Shown: in pieces, positions 15,038 through 28,439 of the stretch
Position numbering within the stretch: the first letter of the stretch is position 1
Layout: every line of letters starts with the position of its first letter
Source: Gymnogyps californianus
Taxonomy: Eukaryota; Chordata; Aves; Accipitriformes; Cathartidae
DNA length: 64,000 nt
Direction of reading: 5' to 3'
Assembly: GCF_018139145.2 (NCBI RefSeq)
Contig: NC_059475.1
Coordinates: 15,031,437-15,095,436 of the forward strand
Translations under genes and position numbers: made by a program
The notes under the pieces: generated by a model
Databases searched by the model: none
The model's input: the letters and a program-made list of their open reading frames with translations, nothing else
Told to the model about the DNA's origin: nothing

Positions 15038-16404
15038 AGTGCGTAGTTCTCATATGTTTACACTGAATCTGAGAATAAAAACTAAACAACTTCTTTCCAG
15101 GCTGAAAAAGATGCTTTCTCCTTCTTATTGATTACTCCTTTTCCCCTTTGAGACAGGTAGGATTTGAAGGCCTTCTGGTATGAAGAAGAATTATTCTTGT
15201 TTAGGAATAAAACAATAGAAAGCCAAGAACACAGTCCTGTAAGGATCTATGCAAGTGGACAAGACCTTGCATTAACAATGTCCTAGCTGGAGGCAAAGGA
15301 ACAACTCCCTATCAGAGAAATTGCTATATTTACTTACTTATCTTTCTAATACAATCAGAACTAAGTTGCTTATAATTTATGTTTTTAAAATTTGTACTCA
15401 AGGAAAAAGCAGCCCAAACTGGATTTATGAACACTATAAATTCATCAAAACAAACAAAAAAAAGCAACTGATAAAGTAGGATAAAGGTTCCATTTGCTAC
15501 ATCTGACATGCAAATGCAGGCAAATAGGTACTTCCTGGAAGCTGGGAGAGATTTACCTCTCTCGGAAGGAGTAACTCTTCCACGCAGGAAGTATCAATCA
15601 AAACAATGCAAGAGCGAGAGTACTTTAAAAGGGTAACTGAAGGCTATGCATTTTTTTAATGCAGAATCCAGGAACTCTTACACCTGAAACCACCTTAAAT
15701 GCAAAATGAATACCTACGGGCTGAAAAAATTATGTGGTTTTACTGCTGCAATATACAAAGACAAAACTGCTAGTCATCTATAGCTAATGCTACTGGCAAA
15801 AATCCATTCTCTAGCTTTTCATTTAAAGTAGAATGATTTTGTAAACCTTGTTTTGTTTTTATCATGAAAAGCTTGTTTCAAATTTCCCACGTAAGATATC
15901 CATTAAAGTACTCTTCAGCTCAATGCAACAATGACAGTTTAGAAAATGCTTTTATACCTTAAAAACCAATCTTGAATGGGAGTTTCAAAAGTAGTGGTTT
16001 CACCCACAGAGCATATTAGCCACTTATGTCCCACTTAAGACCTATTTTTGACCTCGTTTTCGGCATAAGCATAGACTGGGTCCTACTACATCTCTCTGCA
16101 TTTAAAATGAACTTTTTCCCTCTTTTCCCCTATCCTCATTCATCCACTCTAGATGACATATATGGAAAAATTCATGCGATTCACTGAAGGAACATTCCAG
16201 CACCTCATTCCAGTGGAAGATTTTTGCTGCTCTGTGGACAAATACAATCTGTGAGTAAGAGGGAATTTCCTGTCTCATACCTTTCTTACTCCTTTGTATA
16301 CTCATATACTTTATAACCGTGGTCATATTTTCTAGCTATGTCTTACAGGAAAGAGAATAATAATGTCCTGGGGAAGCAATCAGTATTTTGGAGCTTTTTA
16401 CTAT

Positions 16405-16614
16405 TATATATGTAGACAATCGCAATACCTACCACTGTGCATTAGTAGTACCCAAATCATTTTAAAAAGGAGGTTGGGAACAGTATCTCCAGGCACAGAG
16501 AGGGGAAATTATTATCTTCTGGTTACCCAGAAAGTCAATGATTAAGCTGAGAACTGAACCCAGGACTTCTGAACATTAGGCCAGTCCACTGGCTGTTATG
16601 CCACACTGCCTCTG
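16405..16614 (-). mobile_element. Ancient tRNA-derived SINE (MIR-like)
   Basis: The reverse complement has the order of an amniote tRNA-type SINE: a tRNA-like head (AGGCAGTGTGGCATAACAG, GGACTGGCCTAATG), a B-box-like GGGTTCAGTTCTC, a body with CCCCTCTCTGTGCCTG, then CCTCCTTTTTAAAATGATTT and a tail resembling GCACxxxxTAGGTATT. Plus-strand landmarks are CTGAACCCAGGACTTCTGA (16553-16571) and CCACACTGCCTCTG (16601-16614). It is diverged and lacks obvious target-site duplications, so it is an old fossil. It is most similar in layout to MIR or related CORE-SINE sequence; the exact family cannot be settled by eye. Confidence 0.72.
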
Positions 16615-19333
16615 CTGTAAATCTCTTTGATGGATTTTTCAGTCATGGAACATTAAAGGCTCTGCTCTTGTCTAATGAATATGTTTAAAGAAAACAGTAC
16701 AAACAAAAGCAAATGTAACACTTAAATTATCTGAGATATACTGCTTTGATGTCACACTTGGATAAAGGATTTCCTACTGGAGACCTATGTACACTTATAC
16801 ATATTGAAAAATATTTTAGCCAGTACCACTAGCTGGCATGCTGGTATCTATTTATGTCTGAAAAGGGAACATAATCAGTTTTAGTTGGTTAAGTACAATC
16901 TGAGCCAACTTTTATATTATGACCAAAAGCTTGGCAATGCAGTAGCAGTGGCAAGTAGCAGAAAATTGCTTACAGTGTTATTTGCCAGATTACTTGAACG
17001 ATTTACACTGGGTTTTCAAGAGAGTTTGAAGTATTAAAAACTTAAGATTTGGAAAAGCCTTGGACTGTGGATTCTTGTTCCTAGTTGCAACAAGATGCAC
17101 AGGAGAGGGTTATGATATAGTATGACTGACTAAATGAAGCATTTTTTAATATAAACCACCTGAAACATTTAGGTGCAGTTCAGTTTGTACTGTTAAGATT
17201 TTTTTTTAATTGAAGATTTGGAGAGCCAATTGATTTAGATTAAATGCTCAACCTTTCATATCTACTTGTTTAAGATTCATGTTGACATTGTACTAAATAT
17301 GGCCATACAGTTTATATTCCAGATAAATTGATCTGACTAAGCCTCACTCTTTAGTATGATTTTTACTCCAAGATAAATCAATATTTAATATCTCCTGCAA
17401 CAGCCCCAGTAGATAATTTTAAACCTTTTCTCCATCCCATTAAGTTACCTTTAAAAATTCTTTATACAAGGCTTCACAGATGACTTCTGAAAAACTAGTT
17501 TATGAAAAGCAGTCTGAAATTCATTAATTCAGATGGAAAGGGTTTTTTAATCTTGCTGCATTGTGCTGATCTCTAAATCCATCTCTGTTTAGCTAATTCT
17601 CCTGCTCAGCTAATTTGAAGAATAAATAAATACTTCCTGTAAATCTGTAAAACAGATTTTAAACATAAAGAAAAATATCCTTCTACTGCTTGCTATATGG
17701 GACAAGATATCTCTAGGGTGTGGCTTTCTGCAAAGTCAGGCTGACCAAGGCTCTCCCTGACTCCCTGAGAGGATGGATACTCTGCATCATCAGGTACCAA
17801 CCTCCACCCAGCTCCAACCCTGTTGCCACATCAGCTAAGAGAAGCAGTGATAAGCAGCAGTATGTCGGGCTCAGGCATCAGTCACATCCCAGCCTCCATT
17901 TTGAACATTAAAATCTACTGTCTGCTCCCTCTCCCCTCCCCACCCTCCAATCTGGTGGAGTGGCTAAGAAGGAGGAAAAACATCTCTTCCCCCTCCCTCA
18001 AACCTCTCCTATGGCTAAGGGCCCCAGTGGGATAGGAGTCTTTGATATCAGAAGAATGCAAACAGCAAGCCTTAGGTTTGCTGCTTCTTAGGGTTTAGAA
18101 ACAGAGACATAAGAGGAATTTCAAATGATTATATATTGGGAGAACTGAAAGGGATGATGCCAAAAGGAAGGAAAGAACTATATACTCTGGAGCTATCTGG
18201 CTGTATATCCACCATTCAAACTACAGGATCTTCATATTCCTATCTGTACTCTACCCTACTCTTATTTCCTACTCTGCGTGACATTCAAAGTGCAGTTTCA
18301 CGGACACTGTATGCAGCAGTGAAGCTCTGTCCCATCACTCACCTTCCAACCTACTGGTTCCCAACACAAACAGTCCACAATCCTTTAAATCTTCTGATTC
18401 AGCTATTTATGGGGTCATGCTGAAAACTCAAACAGTGAAATGATCCAGTTTAATAAAAGGGGAGGGGGGACTTTTTATTTTCAAAGCCTTGTTTTGCCAC
18501 TTTTACAGCAGAGTTGCTCAAATAGTTGTGTCCTTGAGGGGGCAGTGAGCTGCAGCCCAGATTGCTGAGAACCTCTGCATGGGAGGGGCAGCATGTGGAA
18601 CCTAGATAGCTCTTGCCTTTCAAATCTATTAAAGATCTTTATCTCAGGAACTATATCTGCTTTGGTTTGATTCAAAGCACAGCCTAAAAGGGTCTGATCC
18701 TAAATAAGTTCTTTCATCACTAACAAAATAGCAATATTAAAGAAAAAAGTAATGTGACTGATTAACTTACAATGCAGTTTTCAATTTTATCTCTATTCCT
18801 TTGCTACCTCCAAGCAATCAAAAACGTGCTAAATTGTGTATTTTGCTTATGGAAAGTGTTCAGTGTTTAGCTTAGTTGTGAACTCAAATCCAAGGCAGAT
18901 TTAGCAACAAGAATGCAGTTGTATAGAGAACATACCCACTATATAGCAAAAATATGTGAAATAATATTCACTTTTCACCATGTAAGATGTTAGTGGGAAT
19001 TCTACTGTGGAAATTGTGTGCTATTCTATTAATTAATTAAGATGTGACACACAACAGCAATATGAGGATGTTGTTTTCATGAGACACTACAAGGGTCCCA
19101 GCAAAAGCACAGTGAGGGTAAGCCACAGGGAAAAGCAGCAGCAGGGAAAAAAGGAAAGGAGACCAGAGCTAGCAGATCAGTGCAAAACACTGCAAGAAAA
19201 TTTCCCTCTTTCTCATGATAAGAGAATGATAGAGACTTCCACTGCCTAAACCATAGTCTGCACCGCATTAGGAGCACTCCTAATACCGCAGGAGTGGAAT
19301 CTCAGAACAGTTGAAGGATGAATAAGTGATGTG

Positions 19334-19382
19334 GGTCCTGATTCAGAGAAGCACATGTGCTGAAATCCATCCTTAACTTAGC
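19334..19382. repeat. Decayed palindromic amniote repeat, opposite arm
   Basis: GGTCCTGATTCAGAGAAGCA followed by CATCCTTAACTTAGCA resembles the other arm of the same palindromic repeat family as at 14968-15037 (GGGCCTGATTCTGCAAAGCAC...CTTAACTTTAAGC). Short and diverged. Confidence 0.45.
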
Positions 19383-22300
19383 AAATCTTTTACATTAGGA
19401 GAACTTAAATGGGGCCATGAACAGGAAATTGGGTGCTTTTTTCCCCTTTTAACTGGATTCTTTATGTTCTCATAACACATATTCCCAGGTAGCTACAGTA
19501 ACATGGCATGGATGGAGATAAAGGGAAATCACTTGATAAACCAAGCAAGTAGTACACTTCATCTCCTTCCCTTATAGGATAACTCACACATTCACCACAG
19601 ATTTCCCATACTGCAGTTCATTACTTTTGCCTGTCCATGGTAGCGAGTATATACTGATAAACTATGGATCCCTTTTGCACTGAATGGAATGGAAATCCTA
19701 CATAGCAGAGCATGCTATTTAGTGCAGAGGACTGATAGGTATCTTGGTCTGTATATTGTCAGTCTATAACTGTGAATATTAACTCAGCCCATCCCTTGCA
19801 AAGAAAAAGAAAAAATAATCCTTGGGGGAAAGAGGGTGGGAGCAAAACTTTGCAGGAAAAAATCTTCCTTTTAGTTTATAAGTTTTGGGTTATTTCTGAA
19901 AGGAAACAAAGAGCTGACGCACACTTCATCAATGAGAGATTTGTCATGATGTAGTGTGATCTGTAGTGTGATATTGAAGAATAAAACACAGGAGTTATGC
20001 AAAGGTCATGCAGGTAATCCCTTGATAAAGGGGAATCCCTTGACAGGAAGAGTGCAGCCATACAACCTAATCTTATTCATGAGTATTCAAAGAGCTTGAG
20101 TGGTATCAGGTGAGGAACAGAATTCTGGCAAGGAGCTGGCAACTGAATATGTTCTGGCAACCTGCTGAACCCTTGACAGACCAAGAAGTTTTACAGTACA
20201 TGATGTATCAGTGACTCACTTTGTGTACAGTTCTAATGCACATCCTCCCAGTAATGGCTTCTATTCGTACTGGCATCCAAAATATAGCAAAGAGTGTTCC
20301 TGGGCTTTAGAAATGGAAGGGAACAAGCATGTAAAGGTCAGATGCACTAAGCAAGAATCTGTATGTATATAAAAAGATAGTTCATCTGAATAGGAGCCAT
20401 ATAATAAAATTGTCACTTAGCAATTGAACTCAAGGATGCAAAGCAAATGGCAGTGAGATAAGAATGTATCCATTGCCTGCTATCTCAAGAAGCCTTTGAC
20501 AAGATAACAGTGAAAGCATGCACCCAGCTACTGATCAACATGAGTCTGACATTAAACCACAAGTGTCCACTTCTTTTACTGGCTGTTTAATTGCTTCGGA
20601 ACAGGTGGAGGTGAAGAGGAGATCTTTCCAAAACCTTGTCTCAGTGTTCTCCCTCAGTTAATGAATGTCAGCAAGTGGAAGAGAACAGAAATTTGATATG
20701 CTTTTCCAGCCTTTCTTATAGAAGCATTTGCAACATGTTAGAGGCCACAGGCATAAAAGTGTAATACTGGGAAATTAACGTTGTCTATAGATTTTCAGGA
20801 TGTAAGCTGGGCGATTTCAGCTTGTGGGTTAGGCATACTTTAGGTTTTAAGTAGTGTTACAACAGCTTACTATGACTTCAACATGATTTTAGTACGAGTA
20901 ATCTGATGTTGAATTTCATTTATTATACTTTTACACATTTCCAATTGAGATAGACCTGTTTATGGAGTTAGTATTATGTGACTACAGATGGACAAGCTAT
21001 ATGTGCAGTGAACAGTTTATTCAACAAATATAGTCTTTCTTATCTTTTCAAACTACCCCTGGAGGATCAGCAATTTCTACACATGCATGAGTAACGTGTC
21101 AGTGTTCTAACAATCTAACTTTTGAGTTATGCATGAACTGTGCACTTAAATGCTTGTGATTTATGCTGTAGTTGGTAACCTAAGACAAATTATATTGTTT
21201 TCAATGCCTGACTCAGTGATAAGTATTGCAACATTGCCTTAAATTACCTGAAAAGAGCAACTGGGAATTCTCTCAGCCAAAAGACCTCCCAGGTAGTGGA
21301 AAGCCTTTACTTCTATCTATCAAGTCCTGCATCCATTAGCTTCAACACCACAGAAAAACTGATGAACCTGCCTCTGGCATACCATTGGTAGGAAAAAGAT
21401 GGCAGTGGTAAGGCATAGTGCAGCAAGGCCTGCAGGACCCCTAGATTAAATTGCTGCAGAGTTCACAGAGTTGCTGTAAAGATCTATAGTTAGCATTGAC
21501 ATTGTATCAGGGGCTGGAAGAGCTCCCTGGTACTGTGTTCCTCATTTGGTCAACATGGAGTTTGAAGTGGGTGCTGCATCAAAGCCTCTGTTTTTTATGA
21601 ACAGGGTGTGAGCAATTTGGGCATAAACAGCAAATGCCTAATTGTGCACAAATGTCCATGTTCATATGCAAATACACCCATAGAAATAAAAATCCGTTTG
21701 CATGAATATTTGTGAAAAGAAAACAAAGGAAGCAATAAGCATGGTCAAACTCCATTAATCAGATTTCAAACAAACATTTGCAAATATTGTTTTGCATTAT
21801 TTGCTCAAGTCTTTTCATGAGATAAGACAATTTTACCTGCTAGCATGCTTACTCTTTTGTTTGAAGCAAAACAGTTAAGCCAGCACAAAGTAGCATATAA
21901 TCCCACAAACAGGCAGCTAAGTAAATATCCTTCAACAACAGGGAGTGTATTTCAATTTATTATACCTATTGACGCAGCCTAAGAATATTTGAGAAACAGG
22001 AGACATTTTTAATTTTAGAAAGTAATGAAGTATCAGAGAAAGTAATCCAAATTTATCCTTGCTGTACTTAATCTACTGCAGTTAAGAGAGTTGTACTGGC
22101 AATGCTTTTGGTGTTGTGCATTTACTTAGAAGAATACACACAGCTTGGAAATAAATGGCAGTAACTTTTGTGGATGTCTCTGCTTGTATCTAAGTGCAAA
22201 ATAATATGCAAATGTATTCTGTAGTTTTCAGGACAATTGAAGAAGTGATATGTTAGCATTGTGCAGCTGCCATTCTGACCCACAATTTCAATCAATGAAT

Positions 22301-22754
22301 ATATTCCTGTGCTAGCAAATTTATGTTTGAACAATAATTTTCAACCTATCTTTATTGTTTTGTGGAGAAGCATAATAAAAACATGGAATACATTTCAGTA
22401 TATATCTGCAAAGTCTCCTGAGTAGCTTGGGAAATGTATTGTACATACAAAGAAACAATCATTATACTGTTACAGTCATCACAAAGACACTATCCTTTAT
22501 GGCAGAACGTCATCCTTCAGGAAAAAATATCCTTGTTGGTTTGTGCAAATTTTTCAACATTCACCCTTGGGACCCATTTTAATCTAATTCTGTTCCTTTG
22601 GGATTTTCTGTTGCTCCAAGATTTAAGGGAGAAGACCAAAATAGGGCAAAGCTTTTATCCTTTTCACAGGAAATACCCCATGCGAGTGAAAAAGCAGTGT
22701 ATTTGGCACTGTTTCTTGAGCTGGAAAGGCAACAGAAGAAAGGAGCCAAATCCC

Positions 22755-22795
22755 ATTATTATTATTATCATCATCATCATCATTATTATTATTAA
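22755..22795 (+). repeat. ATT/ATC trinucleotide microsatellite
   Basis: ATT repeats, then five ATC-type repeats, then ATT repeats. It creates the polyisoleucine or polyhistidine/polytyrosine ends of chance reading frames that cross it, which should not be read as protein. Confidence 0.9.
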
Positions 22796-23080
22796 TGAAG
22801 TCTAAAACCTGCAGCTAGGCAACCCCTTCAAGTAGCCCTGACAACAGAAATAAAAAAACATAGTTGTGTTCAGCGACCATACAAGCATACTATTAAGCAT
22901 AGGTAGTGGCAAAAACTCTAGTAGCCAATATTCAAATGCAAAAATAGCTATTAATACCAAAAGAGTGTGCTGGTTTCTTTCCAGAAAATAATATTTTATT
23001 GCCAAGTGCTCTTGTCATTGAACTGGAAGCATGAAAAACTTTAAAACTTCAGCTAATATGGGAAGTTTCTTCACTATACA

Positions 23081-23110
23081 GTGTGTGTGTATATATATAC
23101 ACATACACAC
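23081..23110. repeat. GT/TA/CA near-palindromic microsatellite
   Basis: (GT)5, then (AT)4, then ACACATACACAC, so the tract is close to its own reverse complement. It is followed by a related TATACATATGTGTATG stretch. Prone to cruciform or Z-DNA structure and to length change. Confidence 0.85.
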
Positions 23111-25010
23111 CTGTATACATATGTGTATGTAGTTATTCAAATAATAAAGATTCATATAGGTTCCCTATGCTTAGGTGCATTTTCTTTTAATTTCTTACAT
23201 ATGTACATCATTATTGGACTGGTCAAACTTTTTTTAATTTATGGTCCAGTAAAGTTTCCATGATTTATACTTTGCAAAGATTGCATATTTTTCACTTAAT
23301 TGATTTTGATAATTTAATCAATAGACAAATAATTTAGATTTTATTTTAATCAGCCTCTACATAATTTGAGGGACTAAGCATTTAACTGCACATCTAATAT
23401 ATTGCAACAGAAATGCACAAACTACCAACTTTATTAAGACAATTTTGGAAAGTAAGGCAATTGCGCAAAATGCTTATAAACAAAGGTCTGCACAGCAAAT
23501 TCTTCCACAGGTGCAAAACTGGATCCATAGTAAGCTGGTGCCAAAGCTAATTTATCTGTAAATTTAGATGACCTACATATGCCAGAGATTTTGCACTGTT
23601 TCTTTTTGTCTTTTCACTGTCAGTTCCACAGTTTCAGTGAACATGTATTTTTAATGTGTAAATTTCAAATACATTATTTGTATGTCTCCTACACATAGCA
23701 TACAAAGTAAATCTGAAAAAAAAAATCGTAGGTATATTGGTAGGCATGAGTATGAATATTTAGGTGTAAATAATAGTATTTGAGCAATAGCATGTGATCA
23801 ATTAAAGGCTGAATCATGTTACGTACAGACAGAAAGTTAACGTTTCATGAGCAGCTTTAATATTTCTGTCTCTTGAGTTTGAGGAACAGACTTGACAAGA
23901 TTTCATACCCACAGCCTTCTGCACCTGGTTCCCATTATAAACCTGGCCTTGATAATGGAGCTATGTTCTTCTACAGAGGCTAATGTTAGCAATGGTATTT
24001 TCTTCCCATAACTCTCATAACCTGAGTACCAGTGTTATGGCTGTATTTGACCCCTCTGTGCACATGCAGTTACAACTTCCATCACCTTCCTCACTAAATA
24101 CATAGAGATCAGATAAAACATTTCTTTAAGTACGGGTACAATTTCTAAGCCTGATTTTATTTCCTGTGATAGCTACAAAAGCTAGTGATATAGTGCAGGC
24201 TTCAGGGTTATATTGAAAGTCAGATTTTTTTTTTTTCCTTGTTTGTTTATAATGGAACCATTTCTCTTTAAAAGATATGGTTGGAAACCCGGGGATTAAT
24301 TTCTTTTTTCCAAGATGCTCTGCTTTGAATTTAATTCCAAATTACATTTTAAAGTTCTAATTGTAAAGATAAATTCACTGCAACACTTCTCTGTGTCTGA
24401 GAGATATTAAAATCATTCAGCTATTCAAAGATGCATCTAATTCCTGATCAGACCTCACAATAGAAAGAAAAAAAGAAAAACAAAAAAAGACAATGCTCCC
24501 TGTGTCCTACTGTTATCCTATAAATACACTGATTCAGAAAACCAATGCAAGCGCATATGACAATGAAATTCATGCAAAGCAAAAATCATCAACACCTTGA
24601 ACTTCTTGAAAAAATAGCAGGGAATTCCCTGGAGTGATATGCTGCCTAGGAAGTCCAGTCATAACACACACAATATACGCTGCAAAAATTTTGCTTGGAA
24701 TCATTACTTTCCCCCCCTCATTCATTGTTATAAACTTAAATTGATTTCATGCTTTATCTTATACTGTCAAGCAATTTCAAATATTGGAAGCAACAGCATA
24801 AATAAACAGAATTTCTCCAGCTACAAAACTAAATGTTTGAAGTCCAGCATGTTTTCCAGTTCTAATAAAAGGGGGCAGTATTACATCAGCTGAAATTCTG
24901 AATTGTCCAAATTATCGTAAAAAGTGCTGGAGAAGGATACAAAACTGCTGAATTTCACTGAAGATAGACTGTTAGTGTATACGCAGTCACAAACCTGCTT
25001 GTCTGCCTTG

Positions 25011-25082
25011 GGGTAAAATTTTCAGAACTAGTTCAATGGGACTTAGGCTCCTGCATTGCAGCTACTTTAGAAAATTTTTACT
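25011..25082. repeat. Decayed palindromic amniote repeat, type with GGGTAAAATTTTC ends
   Basis: Begins GGGTAAAATTTTC and ends GAAAATTTTTAC, which are near inverted copies of each other. In the middle is CAATGGGACTTAGGCTCCT, the signature of a known MITE-like palindromic repeat of amniotes. The copy is shortened to about 72 bp. Confidence 0.6.
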
Positions 25083-26725
25083 TGAGTCACTATTTTTCTT
25101 TCAAAATTAAGGAAATATTACAGTTGATAAAAAATGAAGGCACATTTTTCATGTAGCTAGGATAACCCCTAAGCTTAAAAAGGAAATTGCAAAATTATTG
25201 CAGTTTCAAAAAATTTTGGAAGAAAAATTTTTATACTTCTTTCCCTTTTTTTTTTTTTAAATAAAGTTTTTTTAGAATAAAATACTGGTGCCTAAATATG
25301 GCTTTAGGAAGTTAACTTTGAAAACTCAATATTAAAAAATCGTTGCTTATATATATTATGTACAGCCACAAGCAGATTACTAAATTGGCCAAATTCACAG
25401 TAAAGTATAAAGGACATTTGTTTTGTAAGAATTATGAGGACTGCTGGGATTTGTGTTTGAAACTTTTCCCTATTCTGGGGCATTTAACTTAGACAAGTCA
25501 TTTATCTGTTATAAAATGATGGAACTGTAAAGAGGTTGTCTCTGTGCAACGTGTCCTTCTACGTCTCAGAAACTCCCCAGGGAAAGGTTTGTTGACTTGA
25601 GCAGAATGACGTATTCAGGAAAAACAGCTTCCCAGTTGCAGTGTCTCTTTGTGGAAATCAGATTCTTCATTAGACAGATGGAATACACTCCCACTGAGCT
25701 GAATAAATTGCCTATATTCTTGCAAGAAAGTGAGACCACACTAACAGTTCCTTAAGTAAATCAGTGTCTTTCTTTTTTCTGTCTATACAGTTCCAGATTT
25801 TCTATTATAGAATCTAAATATATATATTTAAACTTAAATTAAATTATACGTAAGTGTAAGCTATATGGGGCAGGACCTTCCTTAAGTTGCAGTGAGAACA
25901 GAACTTGGTACAATGACTATCGAGACAATACCATAATAAAAGTAATAACTTTGCAAAACTAGTCATTTGCTGTTGATATTGCTATCCATTTTTTGGCCTA
26001 ATTATGAGGTATTTGTCCTTTAACTACAAGTAGAACTAAGATTAACCAACAGAAATAAGGATCCAATTGAAAATGCTTACAGTTTCTGTTATGTCTCCCA
26101 GCAGACTGAAATATAAGCATTGACGTCTTATTTACTAGTTACAAATATTCTTCTATAAGAAACTAAAAGAAAAAAGAAAATATAAGAGTTTTTCTTAAAA
26201 GATAAAAGCAAATGAGAATAGATCAGTCTTTGCAAATCCAAACCACTTATTCATAAAGATTTATAAAAATCCACAAGGCCCTTATGACCAATTTATTCAC
26301 GTTCTCAATTTAAGGGTGGTCATGACTACTTGCAGTAAAAGGAGAAAAGGTAATTGAATGCAGGATGTGTGCTTTTTTTTTTAACTGGGTTGAGAAATGA
26401 CTAATAACAAGGATGCTAATAACAATGTGTTTCTCTTGGTGATTGAGAAATACCCTGCACTTGCAGAAAAGACAGTGTAACTCCTGCCTCTGCAGTTGTT
26501 CTGTCTATAATACTGAACGTATGGGGAGAAAAAAGCTGGTAAAAAACTGTCGGCAACATAATCCAGTACTGCTTGCATTTAGAAAAAAGCAATACAATGA
26601 TGGAGCCATTGCAGGGCTGTAGGCAGTCAAAAGGAGATTGTGCATGACTACATGCATAGACTTCCTGAAGTGTTTTTATCAGGCGAAGTTTGTACGCATG
26701 TGCAGTAGCTTCATATAAATGATGA

Positions 26726-26905
26726 AGTGTAACAGCTCCAGAGGAGTTGTTACACTCTATTGTGTCAATAATCCACATATTTAACAGTCCCTAAATACAG
26801 CAGACCGTAACACCTCCAAAGGGGTCGTTATGGCTTATCAAGTCAAATCCAAGTGCCTAAATATGGATTTGATCAATAGACTGTAACATCTCCAAGGGTA
26901 AATAA
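26726..26905. repeat. Diverged tandem array of hairpin units, about 75-78 bp period
   Basis: Three related blocks lie at 26726-26756, 26805-26833 and about 26880-26897, each built on GTAACANCTCC-A-AGGG. The first is a 14-bp stem (AGTGTAACAGCTCC against GGAGTTGTTACACT, one G-T wobble) with a 3-base loop. The second folds the same way with two mismatches and two wobbles. The third keeps only the left arm. The spacers also look related (TCAA...AATCCA...CCTAAATA). The sequence supports about 2.3 decayed tandem units. I do not recognise the family. Confidence 0.6.
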
Positions 26906-27868
26906 TACACGTTTTTAAGAATGTACACATTTTGCATACAAACTGTGGTCTATATTAGGATAAACGATGTGGATTCAACTTGTAAAACTTTGATTTAGAA
27001 ATAAGAAAGGAATAAAAGGCTCATTATAAGAGGTGCTAAAGTACCATAATTCCCAGGAAGTGGGCGATGACTCATGTCATTTATTTTGGGGTCTAATTCT
27101 GGTTTCCTACTGCAAATACACAGTTGCCTGAAAATCTACAAAAGAGTGGGAATGGAATATAAACATAAAAACGTTATATTAAATTCTACTTCCTCTCAGA
27201 TCTCAACGAATATGCTTCGTGGGTAAGTAAATGGGGAGGTGGGGGTATATCCTCGGTACTAGCAGATATGTTGTGATTATTAATTGGGTATATGTTCTAT
27301 CTTGACTTCATGTATTTTTCTCCGATGAAATTAACACATTTCTGCCTATATTTTTTCTACAAAGATTTTCTGAAATGTTTTTGTCAGTGTTTTCATGCTT
27401 TATGCACAAAAAAGATAGGATCTGGTCCTTTTAAAAATAATGTCAGTTATCTTATAAATTATATAGCATTTTCAGGTTCATTTAAAGCCTTAAATCAAAG
27501 CAAATCTTCTAGGCAAGCATGCTAGTTCAAAATACTAAAATAAATACAAGTAGCTCTAGCAATGCAAATTTTGTTTAAGTACTCTTTTTTGTTGAAGGTA
27601 AACATGGCTTGACTGGAAAAAAGTCATATCCTCCAAACAAAGCCAGTTTTTGTATGATTTTACTTTTGCTTATATCACATGGAAAGAGCTATGTAGTCTA
27701 TTTTCTGGATTTTCCTAATTCTCTCCCCTTCCCCAGTGTTTCTGTTTACTCTGTGAAACCACTGACACGGTTACTTCTTCCCTTTCCTCAGTTAGACCAC
27801 ACCTGATCAGCACCAAGTGGAGTAGAAAAAGTCAACTCTGCTATAATGACTTTTTGCCTTGTGTGCAC

Positions 27869-28439
27869 TGTACTGGTTTTGGCTCGGATAGAGGTAATTT
27901 TAGTTTGCATGGTGCTGAGTTTTGGATTTGTGACCAAAACAGTGCTGATAACACAGGGATGTTTTGCCTGTTGCTGAACAGTGCTTCTACAGCATCAAGA
28001 CCTTTTCTGTTTCTTATGCTGGCCCGCCAGCAAATAGGCTGGGGGTGCACAAGATGCTGGGAGGGGCACAGCCAGGCCAGCTGACCCAAACTGACCGAAG
28101 GGATATTCTACACCATAAGACGTCATGCTCAGCAATAAAAGCTGGGGGAAAAAGGAAGAAGGGGAAACGCTTGGAGTTTTGGCATTTGTCTTCCCAAGTA
28201 ACTGTTACATGTGCTGAAGCCCTGCTTTCCTGGAAATGGCTAAACATCTGCCTGCTGATGGGAAGTAGTGAATGATTTTATTTTGCTTTGCTTGTGCACA
28301 TAGCTTTTGCTTTACTTATTAAACTGTCTCAACCCACGAGTTTTCTCACTTTTACCCTTCTGATTCTCTTCCCCATCCCACTGGAGGGGAGTGAGTGAGC
28401 GGCTGTGTGGTGCCTACCTGCTTACCTTAACCCACAACA
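27869..28439 (+). mobile_element. Solo LTR of an avian endogenous retrovirus (6-bp TSD)
   Basis: A 571-bp element starting TGTACTGGTTTTGG and ending ACCCACAACA, so it has TG...CA ends. It is flanked by GTGCAC (27863-27868) and GTACAC (28440-28445), a 6-bp target-site duplication with one mismatch; that length fits ERVK/beta-type integrases. Internal landmarks are GACGTCA (28119-28125, CRE-like), the polyadenylation signal AATAAA (28134-28139) and a TCTCAACCCACGAGTTTTC block near the 3' end. I recognise it as an LTR type abundant in many birds. No internal retroviral genes follow, so it is a solo LTR left by recombination between the two LTRs. It is antisense to SOX6. Open reading frames inside it are incidental. 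Confidence 0.9.

Noticed and set aside
17700..18035. GC-richer stretch with two overlapping reading frames
   Set aside because: The frames lack domains and the stretch matches no repeat or gene I know; it is left as unexplained intron.
22434..22805. 123-residue reading frame, the second longest in the window
   Set aside because: It ends in a polyisoleucine run encoded by the ATT/ATC microsatellite, and the rest shows no recognisable domain, splice context or similarity.
27841..28275. Reading frames of 76-103 residues on both strands
   Set aside because: They fall inside or at the edge of the solo LTR, which has no coding capacity.
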